From positions 30,275 through 94,274 of the forward strand of contig NZ_FTOB01000002.1 in NCBI RefSeq assembly GCF_900156625.1: a stretch of DNA of 64,000 nt. The letters run 5' to 3'. A program made the position numbers and the translations under genes. The notes below the pieces were generated by a model. The model was not told the DNA's origin and ran no database searches. It saw only the letters and a list, made by a program, of their open reading frames with translations. Positions 1-9,384 of the stretch are shown one piece after another; position 1 is the stretch's first letter; each line of letters starts with the position of its first letter. Source of the DNA: Zobellia uliginosa (GTDB taxonomy: Bacteria > Bacteroidota > Bacteroidia > Flavobacteriales > Flavobacteriaceae).

Positions 1-2
1 AG

Positions 3-869
3 GTCGATGACGATGAACTTCGTGAGCTAATGAAAGAAAACGGAATTGGTAGGCCTTCAACACGTGCCAATATCATCGAAACATTGTTTCGCAGAAAATA
101 TATAAAGCGAAATAAAAAGCAGGTGATTCCCACAGTTACAGGTATTCAATTAATAGATACCATTCAAAATGAAATGCTGAAGTCTGCCGAACTTACCGGT
201 AAATGGGAAAAGCAATTAAAAGATATAGAGAAAGGTACTTGTAGTGCAGGCAGTTTTATCAAGCAGATGAAACAAATGGTCGACCAATTGGTTTACGACG
301 TTCGAAGTGAAACCAGAAAGGCCAATATTTCAGCTGTAAATAACAAGCCGGCGGTAGCGTCAGCTTCTAAGAAAAAAGCAATTAAAAAGGCTACGGATAT
401 AACATCAGAGGTTTGTCCTAAATGTAAAAAAGGAAGCATTCGAAGAGGGAAATCGGCTTATGGCTGTTCTGAGTTTAATAAGACTTGCGATTTTGTTGTT
501 CCTTTTAAATTTGAAGGAAAAACCATTTCAGAAAAACAATATATTAGGTTGTTTCAAAAAGGTTCGACAGTAAATTTAAAAGGCTTTAAAGTCAACAATG
601 ATTCAGTTGAAGGCTTGGTTAGATTTGATGACAGCTTTAAATTAAAGTTAGAACCTAAGAAGGCTAAAATTCAAGCAAAGAATACCTCCGAAGAAAATAG
701 GTGTCCGAAATGTAACAAAGGCACTATCATAAAAGGAAAAACTGCTTACGGTTGTAGCGAATATAAAACGGGTTGCGACTTTCGTTTCGGTTATGATGCT
801 ATTCGTGAAAAGGCAAAAGGAAGGCCATTGACCAAAGAGTTGGTTTTTGAAATATTTAGGGAACACTGA
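3..869 (+). CDS. topB: DNA topoisomerase III, C-terminal part (5' truncated by window)
   Basis: The open frame enters from the left edge; codons before the first ATG at 30 (VDDDELREL) continue it, so the real start is upstream. The stretch GIGRPSTRANIIETL is the conserved end of the type IA topoisomerase core. After it come a Lys-rich linker and two copies of a zinc-ribbon-like C-terminal module (CPKCKKGSIRRGKSAYGCS near residue 138 and CPKCNKGTIIKGKTAYGCS near residue 236), each followed by a further Cys. Type IA topoisomerases pass single DNA strands to remove negative supercoils or decatenate. Assignment to TopB rather than TopA rests on the C-terminal layout. Some plasmid and ICE TopB copies look alike, so chromosomal housekeeping status cannot be decided from this fragment. 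Confidence 0.85.
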   Translation, partial: VDDDELRELMKENGIGRPSTRANIIETLFRRKYIKRNKKQVIPTVTGIQLIDTIQNEMLKSAELTGKWEKQLKDIEKGTCSAGSFIKQMKQMVDQLVYDVRSETRKANISAVNNKPAVASASKKKAIKKATDITSEVCPKCKKGSIRRGKSAYGCSEFNKTCDFVVPFKFEGKTISEKQYIRLFQKGSTVNLKGFKVNNDSVEGLVRFDDSFKLKLEPKKAKIQAKNTSEENRCPKCNKGTIIKGKTAYGCSEYKTGCDFRFGYDAIREKAKGRPLTKELVFEIFREH

Positions 870-1056
870 TTTTTTTAATTTTCCTGTAAAAGAATTAACA
901 GAAGTGAGTCCATTAATAGTGAATTGGTAAATAGGAAAAGTTGGTTTAAGAGGAATCGGATAAGGTTTGTTCCTATCTAAGGCTAAGATTTAAAACTCGC
1001 GGTCGACCCCGGAATCGCATGGTGATAGGGTGGTTTAGGAAAGCTAAAAAACTGGC

Positions 1057-2685
1057 TTACTCCAATTTCACCACCCAATAGTCCCATTGCCCTTTACCTG
1101 TGCCGCTGACATCTCCTCCGATGCCTTGTGTATAACCGGCTACGATATAGCCATCGTCAGTTTGTTGAACGGCATTGGCGTAATCGTTTTCAGGACTTCC
1201 GATACTTGTTTCCCACGTCAATTCACCGGACGAATTTAGCTTTACGATCCAATAATCGAGAAACCCTCCATTCGTGGGGCCACTCACATCAAAGTCGGTT
1301 GTTCCGGCGCTACCGGAAATAATGTATCCTTGGTCCGAGGTTTGCTCGATAGCATAAGCGGTATCGACCGATGAACTTCCAAGGTTGACTTCCCAAGTTA
1401 TTTCTCCTGCAGTATCTAATTTTACGATCCAGTAATCCTTGTTTCCGTGATTGGCACTTACGTCAAAATCCGAAGATTCGGAATATCCCGCTACGATATA
1501 CCCCTGATCGGTGGTTTGGTGAATGTCATAGGCATAGTCTTCAAGTGAACCTCCTAGGTGTTTTTCCCAAGCCAAATCGCCTAGGGCATCCAACTTTACG
1601 ATCCAATAGTCTTTCTCCCCATAATTACCGCCTACATCGCCATCGATGGATTCGGAATATCCTGCCACAATATATCCTCCATCGCTGGTTTGTTCAACGG
1701 ATTTTGCAATATCGAAGGCAGCTCCGCCAAGATGGCTTTCCCACACCAATAATCCGTCGTTATCGAGCTTTAGTATCCAATAGTCCAATCCTCCCTTATT
1801 ACCGCCTACATCGCCATCGGAGGAAGCTGAAAAACCGGCGACAATATATCCGCCATCCAAGGTTTGGGCTACAGAGGTGGCTTCCTCATTGGAACTTCCA
1901 CCGTAATTCGTTTCCCAAATCAAATTTCCGGAACCATCCAGTTTAACGATCCAAAAATCGGCGGCAGAAGCGTTTCCACTAATATCTTGGTCATTGGAGT
2001 AGGTCGTTCCAACGACGATATATCCCCCATCCGCGGTTTGCTGTATATCGTTTCCTGCCTCATCACTTGATCCCCCTAGGTTGGTTTCCCACAGCAAATC
2101 CCCTGAATTACTTAGTTTGGTAATCCAAAAATCCCCTCCCAAATAATTTTCCGCATCGTTGTTGCCTCCTACGTCACCATCATCGGATTCGGAAGTGCCC
2201 GCTATAATATACCCGCCATCGACCGTTAGTTGCAGGGAATTGGCCATGTCGATTTTAGAACCCCCAAATGATTTTTCCCAGGCGATGGAGACTCCGTCAG
2301 TATTGATTTCTTCTTCTTCTTCTTCCGTTGTAAAGGTAAACGTAGCCTCTGATGTATTGCCGTTGCCGTCGGAAGCCACTACCTTGCCCTTATAATCGGT
2401 TTGGGCGGTAAGGCTTTCTAAGGGGAAGTCGGTCGTTTCCAGCTTCGTCTTTAGTTCATTGCCTTCTAGAAATAGGGTATAGCTTACTAGGTCGTCATCG
2501 GGATCTAGAGCCGCATTCCAGCTCAACAAGGCGCTATTTTCGGTAATTTGGGAAACTTGCACCGTAAAAGTGCCGGGCTTTTGGTTTTCGGGTGTTGGCT
2601 TTGGGCTATCATGGTCATCGTTATTGCAACCAATCGCAAAGAGGCCAATGAGGGATAAGGCGGATAAAAAAAGATACTTTTTCAT
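1057..2685 (-). CDS. Lipoprotein with fibronectin-III-like domain and seven propeller-like repeats
   Basis: The N-terminus (MKKYLFLSALSLIGLFAIGC) is a lipoprotein signal with lipobox Cys at residue 20, followed by an acidic NDDHD stretch. Residues about 38-120 look like a fibronectin type III domain (SALLSWNAALDPDDD, ending TFTFTTEE), followed by a run of Glu. The rest is seven repeats of about 55-60 residues, each of the form WE..LGGS...A..I.QT.DGGYIVAG.S...GDV.GN....DYWIVKL. Seven such units suggest a seven-bladed beta-propeller exposed on the outer membrane. Substrate or partner is unknown. It is the first of a series of unlinked lipoprotein genes on this strand. Confidence 0.85.
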   Translation of the reverse strand: MKKYLFLSALSLIGLFAIGCNNDDHDSPKPTPENQKPGTFTVQVSQITENSALLSWNAALDPDDDLVSYTLFLEGNELKTKLETTDFPLESLTAQTDYKGKVVASDGNGNTSEATFTFTTEEEEEEINTDGVSIAWEKSFGGSKIDMANSLQLTVDGGYIIAGTSESDDGDVGGNNDAENYLGGDFWITKLSNSGDLLWETNLGGSSDEAGNDIQQTADGGYIVVGTTYSNDQDISGNASAADFWIVKLDGSGNLIWETNYGGSSNEEATSVAQTLDGGYIVAGFSASSDGDVGGNKGGLDYWILKLDNDGLLVWESHLGGAAFDIAKSVEQTSDGGYIVAGYSESIDGDVGGNYGEKDYWIVKLDALGDLAWEKHLGGSLEDYAYDIHQTTDQGYIVAGYSESSDFDVSANHGNKDYWIVKLDTAGEITWEVNLGSSSVDTAYAIEQTSDQGYIISGSAGTTDFDVSGPTNGGFLDYWIVKLNSSGELTWETSIGSPENDYANAVQQTDDGYIVAGYTQGIGGDVSGTGKGQWDYWVVKLE

Positions 2686-2909
2686 AGGCGATATTTTTTA
2701 CCCCAAACATGCGGCCCATTTCCGTAGATTACGGGGCGAACGCACCATGTACATAGGGTTGGGTAAAAGTAGAAAGGGGAGGGGACTTCAATGTCCGGAT
2801 AGTTTGGGTCTCAAAGAATCGACACTGATTTAGGGTTTCCTTTTATGGAGACCATTAAGCGGTTTATATCCCTATATAATCAAAAAGGATAGGTTTGTTT
2901 CCCAAAAAA

Positions 2910-3581
2910 CTATTGCTGAATTTTAAAATTGAGGTCGAATGTGGTCTTACTGTCTAGAAAATCGACTATGATGTAGTGGCCCTTGAGTCTGCCCGCTGTT
3001 TCTAAATCGGCTTCAAAAGGGTAGGTCGCCTCACTATTCTCATATTCAATGCTACCCTCCATTGTATCATCATTAAGAATATAGGTTCCATTAAAATAAT
3101 TGGGGTCCTTTATATCACCATTGTCCAATTCGATTTGTGTATAGCCGCTAAAAGTGCCGTCCGCGTTAAAAACCATTTCCATAATTTTGAATGTCGTCTC
3201 GTTAAAAGCTATACTCGATGCATAGGTCCCTTTGAAAGTTCCTTTAAATGGATTGTTGATGGTTAGGGAGGCTACATTCTTACCTGCGTTGTTTTGTGCA
3301 AAAAGTATTACGGTATGCACGCCTAGGGGCAATGAGCGATCCCACGACAATTGTCCGCTTTCTACATCGATGGAAAGGCCTTGAAGGGTGTTTTCCAATC
3401 CGAATTCCCCTTGTTTACCGTTCCATTGTACTTCGGGCAAGGGACTTTCCCCTTTCTGAAAATAACTCGTATTGAGAATGGGCGAGACCTTGAGTTTTGG
3501 GGGCAATATGACCGTATCATCGCTTTTCGAACAAGCGAAGAATAGAAATGCGACAATGGGAATGAAGTATGATGTTTTCAT
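2910..3581 (-). CDS. Putative lipoprotein, unknown function
   Basis: 223 aa with lipoprotein signal MKTSYFIPIVAFLFFACSKSDD. The middle (LSWDRSLPLGVHTVILFAQNNAGKN) matches in pattern the product of the next upstream gene (IFWSRLLPLGTYDLTITAKNSKES). This resembles a cadherin/Ig-like module followed by a beta-rich C-terminal domain. The gene at 3621-4355 is probably a diverged tandem paralogue 39 bp away, so both are likely co-transcribed. No enzyme motif is visible. Confidence 0.8.
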   Translation of the reverse strand: MKTSYFIPIVAFLFFACSKSDDTVILPPKLKVSPILNTSYFQKGESPLPEVQWNGKQGEFGLENTLQGLSIDVESGQLSWDRSLPLGVHTVILFAQNNAGKNVASLTINNPFKGTFKGTYASSIAFNETTFKIMEMVFNADGTFSGYTQIELDNGDIKDPNYFNGTYILNDDTMEGSIEYENSEATYPFEADLETAGRLKGHYIIVDFLDSKTTFDLNFKIQQ

Positions 3582-3620
3582 AGTATTTTTTTTGTGGAGG
3601 CAGTGTTGATAGTCAGGTTT

Positions 3621-4355
3621 TCAATCCCATTCAAATAAAAACTTTCCTTTGGGATCTAGAATTTCCCCTGAAGCGTCTTTTTCGTCACCGTAGGTTCCTA
3701 TAAGTGTTATTTCTTCCTGATCGTATACCTGGCCCTTCATATAAGTCGTTTCACCGTTGGAGGTGTATTCTATGGCTATGGCCTCGTCTTCCAGGTTTTC
3801 CCAAGTGCCCGATGCCGAAAATGCGGGGTCGTCATAATCTACCATGCTAAAAGTCTGGTCTTCACTGAGAATAATCCCGAATTTTAAAGGAATCGGTGAA
3901 TTCGGTATTTCTTCGGGATTTCCGGCGATAAATCCACCATAAAAATACCCCTGGTCAAAGCGATTGACCAACTGTATTGTGGTGCTAACGGATTCCTTAC
4001 TGTTCTTGGCCGTGATGGTCAGGTCATAAGTGCCCAAGGGCAAAAGTCGACTCCAAAAAATGATACCGCTTTCTTCCTCGAATTTGATATGGTTATCGGT
4101 AAGGGTTTCGTTTGAGGTGAACATGGAAAGTGTGCCCTTTTCGCCTTTCCAGTCAATTTCGTTGGGCCCTACATTACCTCCATTTTTTAAGGTCGTCTGC
4201 ACTATGGAATCCGGATACCCCAGGGTTATGCCCGTTTCTTCACCAAGGGCCTTTTGTGCTGTGCCATCATCGTTGTTGCAAGATTGTAGCAGGCCTATAC
4301 CTATAAAAAGACCGAAACAAGGCCTTAAAATGCTGCGGATGGGTATTGTCTTCAT
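3621..4355 (-). CDS. Putative lipoprotein, tandem paralogue of the 2910-3581 product
   Basis: I chose the ATG giving MKTIPIRSILRPCFGLFIGI; an ATG 9 bp upstream is also possible. A lipobox (GLLQSC) is followed by NNDDG. The central segment IFWSRLLPLGTYDLTITA aligns with the downstream lipoprotein, with the same order: signal, short beta module, then a C-terminal beta-rich domain (YGGFIAGNPEEIP, ASGTWENLEDEA). Probably exported to the outer membrane. Function unknown. Confidence 0.78.
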   Translation of the reverse strand: MKTIPIRSILRPCFGLFIGIGLLQSCNNDDGTAQKALGEETGITLGYPDSIVQTTLKNGGNVGPNEIDWKGEKGTLSMFTSNETLTDNHIKFEEESGIIFWSRLLPLGTYDLTITAKNSKESVSTTIQLVNRFDQGYFYGGFIAGNPEEIPNSPIPLKFGIILSEDQTFSMVDYDDPAFSASGTWENLEDEAIAIEYTSNGETTYMKGQVYDQEEITLIGTYGDEKDASGEILDPKGKFLFEWD

Positions 4356-4406
4356 TTGGATCATATATTTTTTCTCTACGGCCGTTGTCTATGGCGAAGA
4401 GCTTGA

Positions 4407-5207
4407 TTAGTAATTTTCGTAACTAACGGTATAGCTAATGCTATCGCCCAAGGGGTCGTCAGGAACCATTTTGAACGCGATTAGGTTTCCGTCTTGATCA
4501 CGGACTTGATTTTCATAGCTGTATGAAAAATTATTGGCCTCAAGAAGTTCAAGGTCGTTTTGATGGAAATAATAAAGCTCGTAACTAGATAGGTAGAAGA
4601 GTAATCCATACCAAATAGTCAGTGCAGGCTGGGGAGGCAAGTGATGGAAAACGCCTTTTTCGTTTGTAGAGGACGTCAATTGCAAGTAGTTCGACGATAG
4701 ACTCATTTCCGTTAAGTTGTCGTATTCATCGAAGCGCCAGCCCATAGGGAAGACACTAGATTCACCGTCGATCCCATAAATACGGTTGTTAGGGTCATAG
4801 GAGAAGGCCGTTTCCTGTACGTCACCGCCTATGGTGAAAATGATATCTTCCATATCGCCATTTTCATCATAATCAAAAACGGTATCGTAGGTATACGCAT
4901 CATCCATAGTATCTACATTCTCTAAAAGTACCCGCGTTACCGAACCGTTTGCATCGTAATCCACCGCTGCTGTCCAATGGATGTCATTGCTATCTTGGTT
5001 CAATACAATATCGATGGCCGTTAGTTGTTGTCGGTCACTGTAGGACATGGTGTATGTTCCCGAACGCTCATGGCTGTATACAACAGCGATAACTTTGGGC
5101 AAGGGAGTTTGTTTCGCTATTTCAGGAGGCGGATTACCGTCATCTTTCGAACAGCCCGCGAATAACAAGATGATCAGCGCCGTTTGTAGTATGTTCTTTA
5201 TTTTCAT
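4407..5207 (-). CDS. Putative lipoprotein with YD-repeat-like strands
   Basis: The start was moved to the ATG giving MKIKNILQTALIILLFAGCS, a typical lipoprotein signal; the longer frame adds an unlikely leader. The body has strands such as YDANGSVTRVLLENV, YDENGDMEDIIFTI and YDPNNRIYGIDG, resembling the RHS/YD-like repeats of small Bacteroidota lipoproteins (DUF4595-like). It lies about 50 bp from the next lipoprotein gene on the same strand. Function unknown. Confidence 0.78.
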   Translation of the reverse strand: MKIKNILQTALIILLFAGCSKDDGNPPPEIAKQTPLPKVIAVVYSHERSGTYTMSYSDRQQLTAIDIVLNQDSNDIHWTAAVDYDANGSVTRVLLENVDTMDDAYTYDTVFDYDENGDMEDIIFTIGGDVQETAFSYDPNNRIYGIDGESSVFPMGWRFDEYDNLTEMSLSSNYLQLTSSTNEKGVFHHLPPQPALTIWYGLLFYLSSYELYYFHQNDLELLEANNFSYSYENQVRDQDGNLIAFKMVPDDPLGDSISYTVSYENY

Positions 5208-5487
5208 TTTAAGGTGGATATGGAATGAATGAACCGGCAACCTAAGCATTGGAAATAAAAACAAAGTCTTGATTCTTTGACTTTAGAAAAATCGGGATAA
5301 TTTTTTACGACGGTCCCTGGTAGGGCAAAGGGGGTATGCCCATGTGCTTTTTGAAATGCTTATGGACAAAAACAGGAAGCCCTATGGATACGCGTCCCAT
5401 GGTCTTGAAGATGGCCAACCGGCGATTTCCCGAAAGATAAAGCCTACTTCCGGTTTTAGTGTTTGGCGCCCCTAGGTTGTGCTCCTT

Positions 5488-6987
5488 TTATTCTGTCTCG
5501 GTGTCTTTGGTAACGGCAGATAGTTTTTTATGAAGCTTTGTTCCCACTCTTATGATAATGTCGATCATTTCTTCAATGTCTTTTTCAGAGGTTCTAAAAT
5601 TCACGATACAAGCTCTCAAACAATATTGCTCCTTGACTAGGGCATTCGATAAAAAGGCCTCGCCGCCCGCTTGTAATTCGTTCAGTATGCTTTCGTTCAG
5701 GGTATTCAGGTAGTCGTTGTCCGTATTATGTTCGATGGGGAGATATCTGAGGGTGGTAATGCTCAAGTTCTGGGAAACGGCCTCGAGTTGGTCATGTTTC
5801 CGGGCAAGGTCGAATAGCATTTTAGAGAGTTCGATATCTTCGGTGATGAGGGCCTCATAGCCACTTCTGCCCACTTGTTGTAAGTTTAGCCACACTTTTA
5901 GGGCCCTAAAACCCCGGGAGTTTTGGAGTCCGTATTCGTAAAAGTTTTGGGCCATTTCGCCATCAGTGTTGCTGAAATTGTAATATTCGGGATGCGAACT
6001 ATAGGTGTCTATCAGGTGTTGCGGGTTTTTGACCAAGGTGCATCCCGCTTCTAGGGGACTGTACAGCCATTTGTGAGGGTCTAGGGCAATGGAGTCGGCT
6101 TCCTTGATTCCTTCGAACAGATGCTTGTATTTGGGCACTATGGCGGCAGGTACCCCATAGGCACCATCAATATGGAACCACAGGTCGTATTTTTTGCAAA
6201 TAGCGGATAGTTCGTTGAGGTTGTCAACGACTCCCGTACTGACATCGCCTGCCGTACCCACGACCATTAAAGGGCTGCAGTTGTTTTTTAGGTCGGCTTC
6301 GATAGTTGTTTCGAGTAGTTCGGTATCCATCTTATTGGAGGCGTCCGTAGCGATCCAACGTATGGATCTCGTGCCCAAGCCAAATAAGATGACCGCTTTT
6401 TCGATCCATGTATGTGTGGTTTTAGAGCAATAGACGGTCAATTGGTTCCTGGCGTTCTGAATGCCGTCTTCTTTAATGTTCTTTGGGGATTTGGCCGTTC
6501 TTGCCGCCAAGAAAGCCGTGAAGTTCGCCATATTGCCGCCACTGACCAACAGGCCTCCGTAGTTTGATGGAACACCAATGAACTCGCACAACCACTTCAC
6601 CGTTTGTTTTTCAATCTCGGTGGCAATGGGACTCAGGATATGGGCTCCCACATTAGGGTTGACCGACGCCGCCAATAAATCGGCCAAGGCGCCAATCGGA
6701 GCGGCGGAAGAAGTAATATACCCTAAGAACTTGGGATGGCCGTTGAGTAAGGAATGGTTGAACAGTAGATCGGTCGCCCTTGAAATTAACTCATTGGCCG
6801 GTTTTCCGTTTTCGGGCAATGGTAAATGGCCCAATATAGTTTGCAATGTACTCGGACTTTCATTGGGGGTCACCGGTTTTTGGTCTATGGAATGAATAAA
6901 ATTTGAAATATCGTCAATAAGTTGGTATCCGACTTTTTGAAATTCTTCCCTATCCATTTCAATAGGTGATTTTCTGGTTTTAGCCAT
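5488..6987 (-). CDS. PLP-dependent amino acid decarboxylase (group II)
   Basis: 499 aa, the usual size for the aromatic-L-amino-acid/glutamate decarboxylase family. Visible signatures are FLGYITSSAAPIGALADLLAAS near the N-terminus, GGNMANFTAF (cofactor phosphate region), HIDGAYG (Asp contacting the pyridine nitrogen) and the PLP lysine in SIALDPHKWLYSPLEAG. It should decarboxylate an aromatic or acidic amino acid in the cytoplasm; the exact substrate cannot be read from sequence. A second family member lies at 57346-58749. It appears monocistronic, with 219 bp before the next gene downstream. Confidence 0.9.
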   Translation of the reverse strand: MAKTRKSPIEMDREEFQKVGYQLIDDISNFIHSIDQKPVTPNESPSTLQTILGHLPLPENGKPANELISRATDLLFNHSLLNGHPKFLGYITSSAAPIGALADLLAASVNPNVGAHILSPIATEIEKQTVKWLCEFIGVPSNYGGLLVSGGNMANFTAFLAARTAKSPKNIKEDGIQNARNQLTVYCSKTTHTWIEKAVILFGLGTRSIRWIATDASNKMDTELLETTIEADLKNNCSPLMVVGTAGDVSTGVVDNLNELSAICKKYDLWFHIDGAYGVPAAIVPKYKHLFEGIKEADSIALDPHKWLYSPLEAGCTLVKNPQHLIDTYSSHPEYYNFSNTDGEMAQNFYEYGLQNSRGFRALKVWLNLQQVGRSGYEALITEDIELSKMLFDLARKHDQLEAVSQNLSITTLRYLPIEHNTDNDYLNTLNESILNELQAGGEAFLSNALVKEQYCLRACIVNFRTSEKDIEEMIDIIIRVGTKLHKKLSAVTKDTETE

Positions 6988-7039
6988 AATGTTCGGTTTA
7001 GGAATGGTTTACAAGCTTGGGTTTGGGTAATTTGTTCGA

Positions 7040-7101
7040 ACCCCGATGGCTATCGCAACGCAAGCAATGAATTTTAGGCCTTGTGCCTGTTGTACAAGTT
7101 A
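7040..7101. repeat. Decayed attC-like arm and MITE left end outside the array
   Basis: The segment GCAAGCAATGAATTT followed by GGCCTTGT resembles the left-hand arm of array attC sites (AAGCAATGAATTATATACGG). Directly after it comes GCCTGTTGTACAAG, one base from the MITE/IS1182 terminus GCCTGTTGCACAAG. No right end was found. This suggests an old cassette or element at the array's left edge that has largely been lost. Confidence 0.45.
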
Positions 7102-7126
7102 TAAAAAAAGCCCCTTTACGGGGCTT
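7102..7126 (-). terminator. Rho-independent terminator
   Basis: An AAGCCCC/GGGGCTT hairpin with a 5-nt loop is followed on the minus strand by a run of T. It lies about 205 bp past the stop of the gene at 7332-7952 and is the best candidate for its transcript end. The same hairpin type occurs inside the IS1182-like elements, so it may have arrived with the decayed element next to it. Confidence 0.6.
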
Positions 7127-7331
7127 GTATACCTCTTATTTTATAGAGGCCTAATGGATTGTGGAAGGGGTGTGGAGTTGTAAAACCTTTATTGGTATTA
7201 CGAGGAGGTTCCGTGTTCGAATACTGTTATCACTCTTTTGTGTTATATCGGTGCTTTGTTTCTGTATATCTGAACTTATTATAGTTTCAATCGTATGGCC
7301 GACCTTCGGTATAAAAGTCGTTGTAATGCTT

Positions 7332-7952
7332 TTACATGGTCATTTGAAAAACAATGTCTTGATAGACCTGGGCATTTCCTTTTTTCAAGTATTTCGTTTC
7401 CATTGCTCCGCCCAGGGCCAAAATAGGGGTGAAGGTGAATACTTCGTTTTTGGCCAAGTGGCCTTGTTCGGCAATCGCTTGTTTGAATAAAGTTTCCCTT
7501 AGCCATTCTTCGCGATCTTCCTCATTGGTAAGGAAGTCTTCAAAAAATGATTGAAGGCTCCATACTACGGTTTCTATTTTTCGGTATTGGATATCTATCA
7601 TACAAACATCTTCGTCCGTTTCCGTTAGCTTCCGATAATAGAACAACTCCCCGAAAGCACTAATGGCAATGGGAACGTAGTTTTCCACTTCTTGCCCGAG
7701 CCACGTCCATAACGAAGGCTCAAAATCTTTGGGGTTTACCAATTGGATCAATCCGTTGTCATATTTACCGAATCCCTTCGATTTCCATAGGTCGATTAAG
7801 TATGGGGGGACTTTGTCTTTGTAGGTCTCAATAATGGGCTCGGGAACGACTGAGCTGCCTTCTTCGGCTTTCAAGGCCCCATTCGGAGACTGCTTTGGTC
7901 GGTCTGTTTGCCTTTTGGTGTTTTTTTTGAATAAATTTTTAAAAAAGCTCAT
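7332..7952 (-). CDS. GAD-like / DUF1851-type protein (Tdi1-like immunity family)
   Basis: 206 aa, cytoplasmic, with a Lys-rich N-terminus (MSFFKNLFKKNTKRQ). PPYLIDLWKSKGFGKYDNGLIQLVNP resembles the GAD-like domain. The later part (FGELFYYRKLTETDEDVCMIDI and a conserved Trp-rich SLQSFFEDFL) resembles DUF1851, the C-terminal domain of T6SS immunity protein Tdi1. The family assignment is by recollection of motifs. If right, the protein may neutralise a toxin, but no toxin gene is adjacent. It lies just outside the first recognisable cassette boundary. Confidence 0.6.
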   Translation of the reverse strand: MSFFKNLFKKNTKRQTDRPKQSPNGALKAEEGSSVVPEPIIETYKDKVPPYLIDLWKSKGFGKYDNGLIQLVNPKDFEPSLWTWLGQEVENYVPIAISAFGELFYYRKLTETDEDVCMIDIQYRKIETVVWSLQSFFEDFLTNEEDREEWLRETLFKQAIAEQGHLAKNEVFTFTPILALGGAMETKYLKKGNAQVYQDIVFQMTM

Positions 7953-8224
7953 TGGGTATAGGGTTTATCAAATGGTAGAATCGGGTTTTTAGCGGTCTTT
8001 TATGCCTTTGTTGACAACGTTTTTTTTATGGCTATTATGATTTTTAAGACCCAACTTTTTTTCGACTTTAATAATTTTGAAGACTTACCCCTTTTCTTAC
8101 AGCGGTAAATTAAACAAATTAATGTTTTTGATTTCAGTTCTACTAAACATTGCTTTGCCATTGCAAAATCAGGAAGGCCATACGATGCAAGGAAGGATTT
8201 GTTTGTTTTTTACCTCGGTTCTTT
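7953..8224. other. Left flank of the cassette array, no gene seen
   Basis: No convincing coding sequence. From about 8155 the sequence resembles the array segment at 11030-11201: both contain ATTGCAAAATC, CCATAC and GATGCAA-like words and end ACCTCGGTTCTTTGTTG. It is therefore probably the remaining arm of an attC-like site closing the array on this side. Confidence 0.45.
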
Positions 8225-8238
8225 GTTGTAGTGCGTTT

Positions 8239-8979
8239 TTATATTTTCTTATTTTGTTCAAAAAATTCAATTATTTTATTTTCATTTATTAGCCTTTTCG
8301 TGTAATCTAAAATTGAGTCCGATGTCAATTCGGGACTTTTGATTTGCAAAGACTTTAATGTTTTATCTTTTTGTGGTGCAATAAGAATTGTCTTGCCATA
8401 ATTCAAGTCAAAAATTCTTGTATTTATTATTGCATAAGCGTTATTTTCGGGAGTTTGAAATGCGACATAATCAATTCTATTGTTTTTAGTTTTAATAAAA
8501 CCTTGTCCTAAATAATCGGGATGATTTCTTGATATAACAATACCACCACTTAAATTATAATTAATATTATCAATTGTGTCAGTTGATATTATTATCTGAA
8601 AAAATATTTCGTCTTTTCTGGTTTTAAGTCTGCTTTTGTTGAATTCATTTTTTTTTATAAAAAAACTATTCATCACAAGGGTTTTATTTTTCATTGTGAA
8701 TTTATCTCCAACATTTCCTAAACCTTTAAAACTTCCTTCACCTAATAAATCATATTTTGGAACTGGAAAAGTCCCAACCCTAAATGGGCCAAGATTCCCA
8801 AGGTCGCCATTATTTTTATCACGTTCAAACATCTCCCAATCCCAAGTTGTTGAATCATTTACATTGTGTAAGTACTCCAACCTTTTTGTTTCAGACCATT
8901 CATTTTGATTGATTGTTTTTTTCTCCGAACAACTGATTGTTGAGATTACAAGTATGATTACATAAAATATTCTTTTCAT
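8239..8979 (-). CDS. Cassette lipoprotein, unknown function
   Basis: The start was set at the ATG giving MKRIFYVIILVISTISCSEKK, a lipoprotein signal, because the longer frame runs into the attC-like site. About 246 aa. No known domain recognised; the middle is polar (SGGIVISRNHPDYLGQG). The cassette is bounded by GTTGTAGTGC at 8225 and GCACTACAAT near 9012, so it is the last cassette of the array, farthest from the recombinase. Confidence 0.7.
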   Translation of the reverse strand: MKRIFYVIILVISTISCSEKKTINQNEWSETKRLEYLHNVNDSTTWDWEMFERDKNNGDLGNLGPFRVGTFPVPKYDLLGEGSFKGLGNVGDKFTMKNKTLVMNSFFIKKNEFNKSRLKTRKDEIFFQIIISTDTIDNINYNLSGGIVISRNHPDYLGQGFIKTKNNRIDYVAFQTPENNAYAIINTRIFDLNYGKTILIAPQKDKTLKSLQIKSPELTSDSILDYTKRLINENKIIEFFEQNKKI

Positions 8980-9017
8980 TTGGTTTTTGAATTCGGTAGT
9001 TTTTTTCAAATGCACTA

Positions 9018-9371
9018 CAATGGTTGAGCTATGAACAGAACGGGAGCAAACTAGTGTTTGCTTTCCGCCATGCACATAGCAAAATCTTTTTGTTTTGCTT
9101 TATTTTTTCCTGTCCAGAGCAAAATTCCATCCCGATGGCTATCGGGATTGTGGACTTCATAAAAATACGCAAACCCAGCGTTTAAGACCTAAGCCCGTAT
9201 TGTTTATAGGTTGTGTGCCTGTTGCACAAGCATGAATTCCATCAACACCTACTTATTAGGTTATTTTTTATAAAATATAACTAAATGATATATTGGTTTT
9301 TGATCATTTCTGATAATTCAAAAACTATCAATTTATTCCGTATGACGGGTTGTGCAACGGTTACCTTTATT
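9018..9371. repeat. attC-like site with an inserted MITE
   Basis: Right arm CAATGGTTGAGCTATGAACAG and left arm CCCGTATTGTTTATAGG are imperfect complements. The loop is long. A MITE (9217-9364) sits between the left arm and the next core (TTATTAGCCAC). Very similar arms occur at 29440-29628. Confidence 0.65.
9217..9364. repeat. MITE copy 1 (about 148 bp)
   Basis: Starts GCCTGTTGCACAAGCATG and ends TTGTGCAACGGTTAC. It shares the internal CCTACTT(A/G)TTAGG and TCAAAAACTATCAAT words with the seven other copies. There is no ORF. The flanks GTTGTGT and CTTTAT do not match, so no target duplication is visible for this copy. Confidence 0.75.
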
Positions 9372-9384
9372 AGCCACAGGCTTT

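Noticed and set aside
1128..2395. Plus-strand frames opposite the seven-repeat lipoprotein
   Set aside because: They follow the repeat period of the real minus-strand gene and have no domain.
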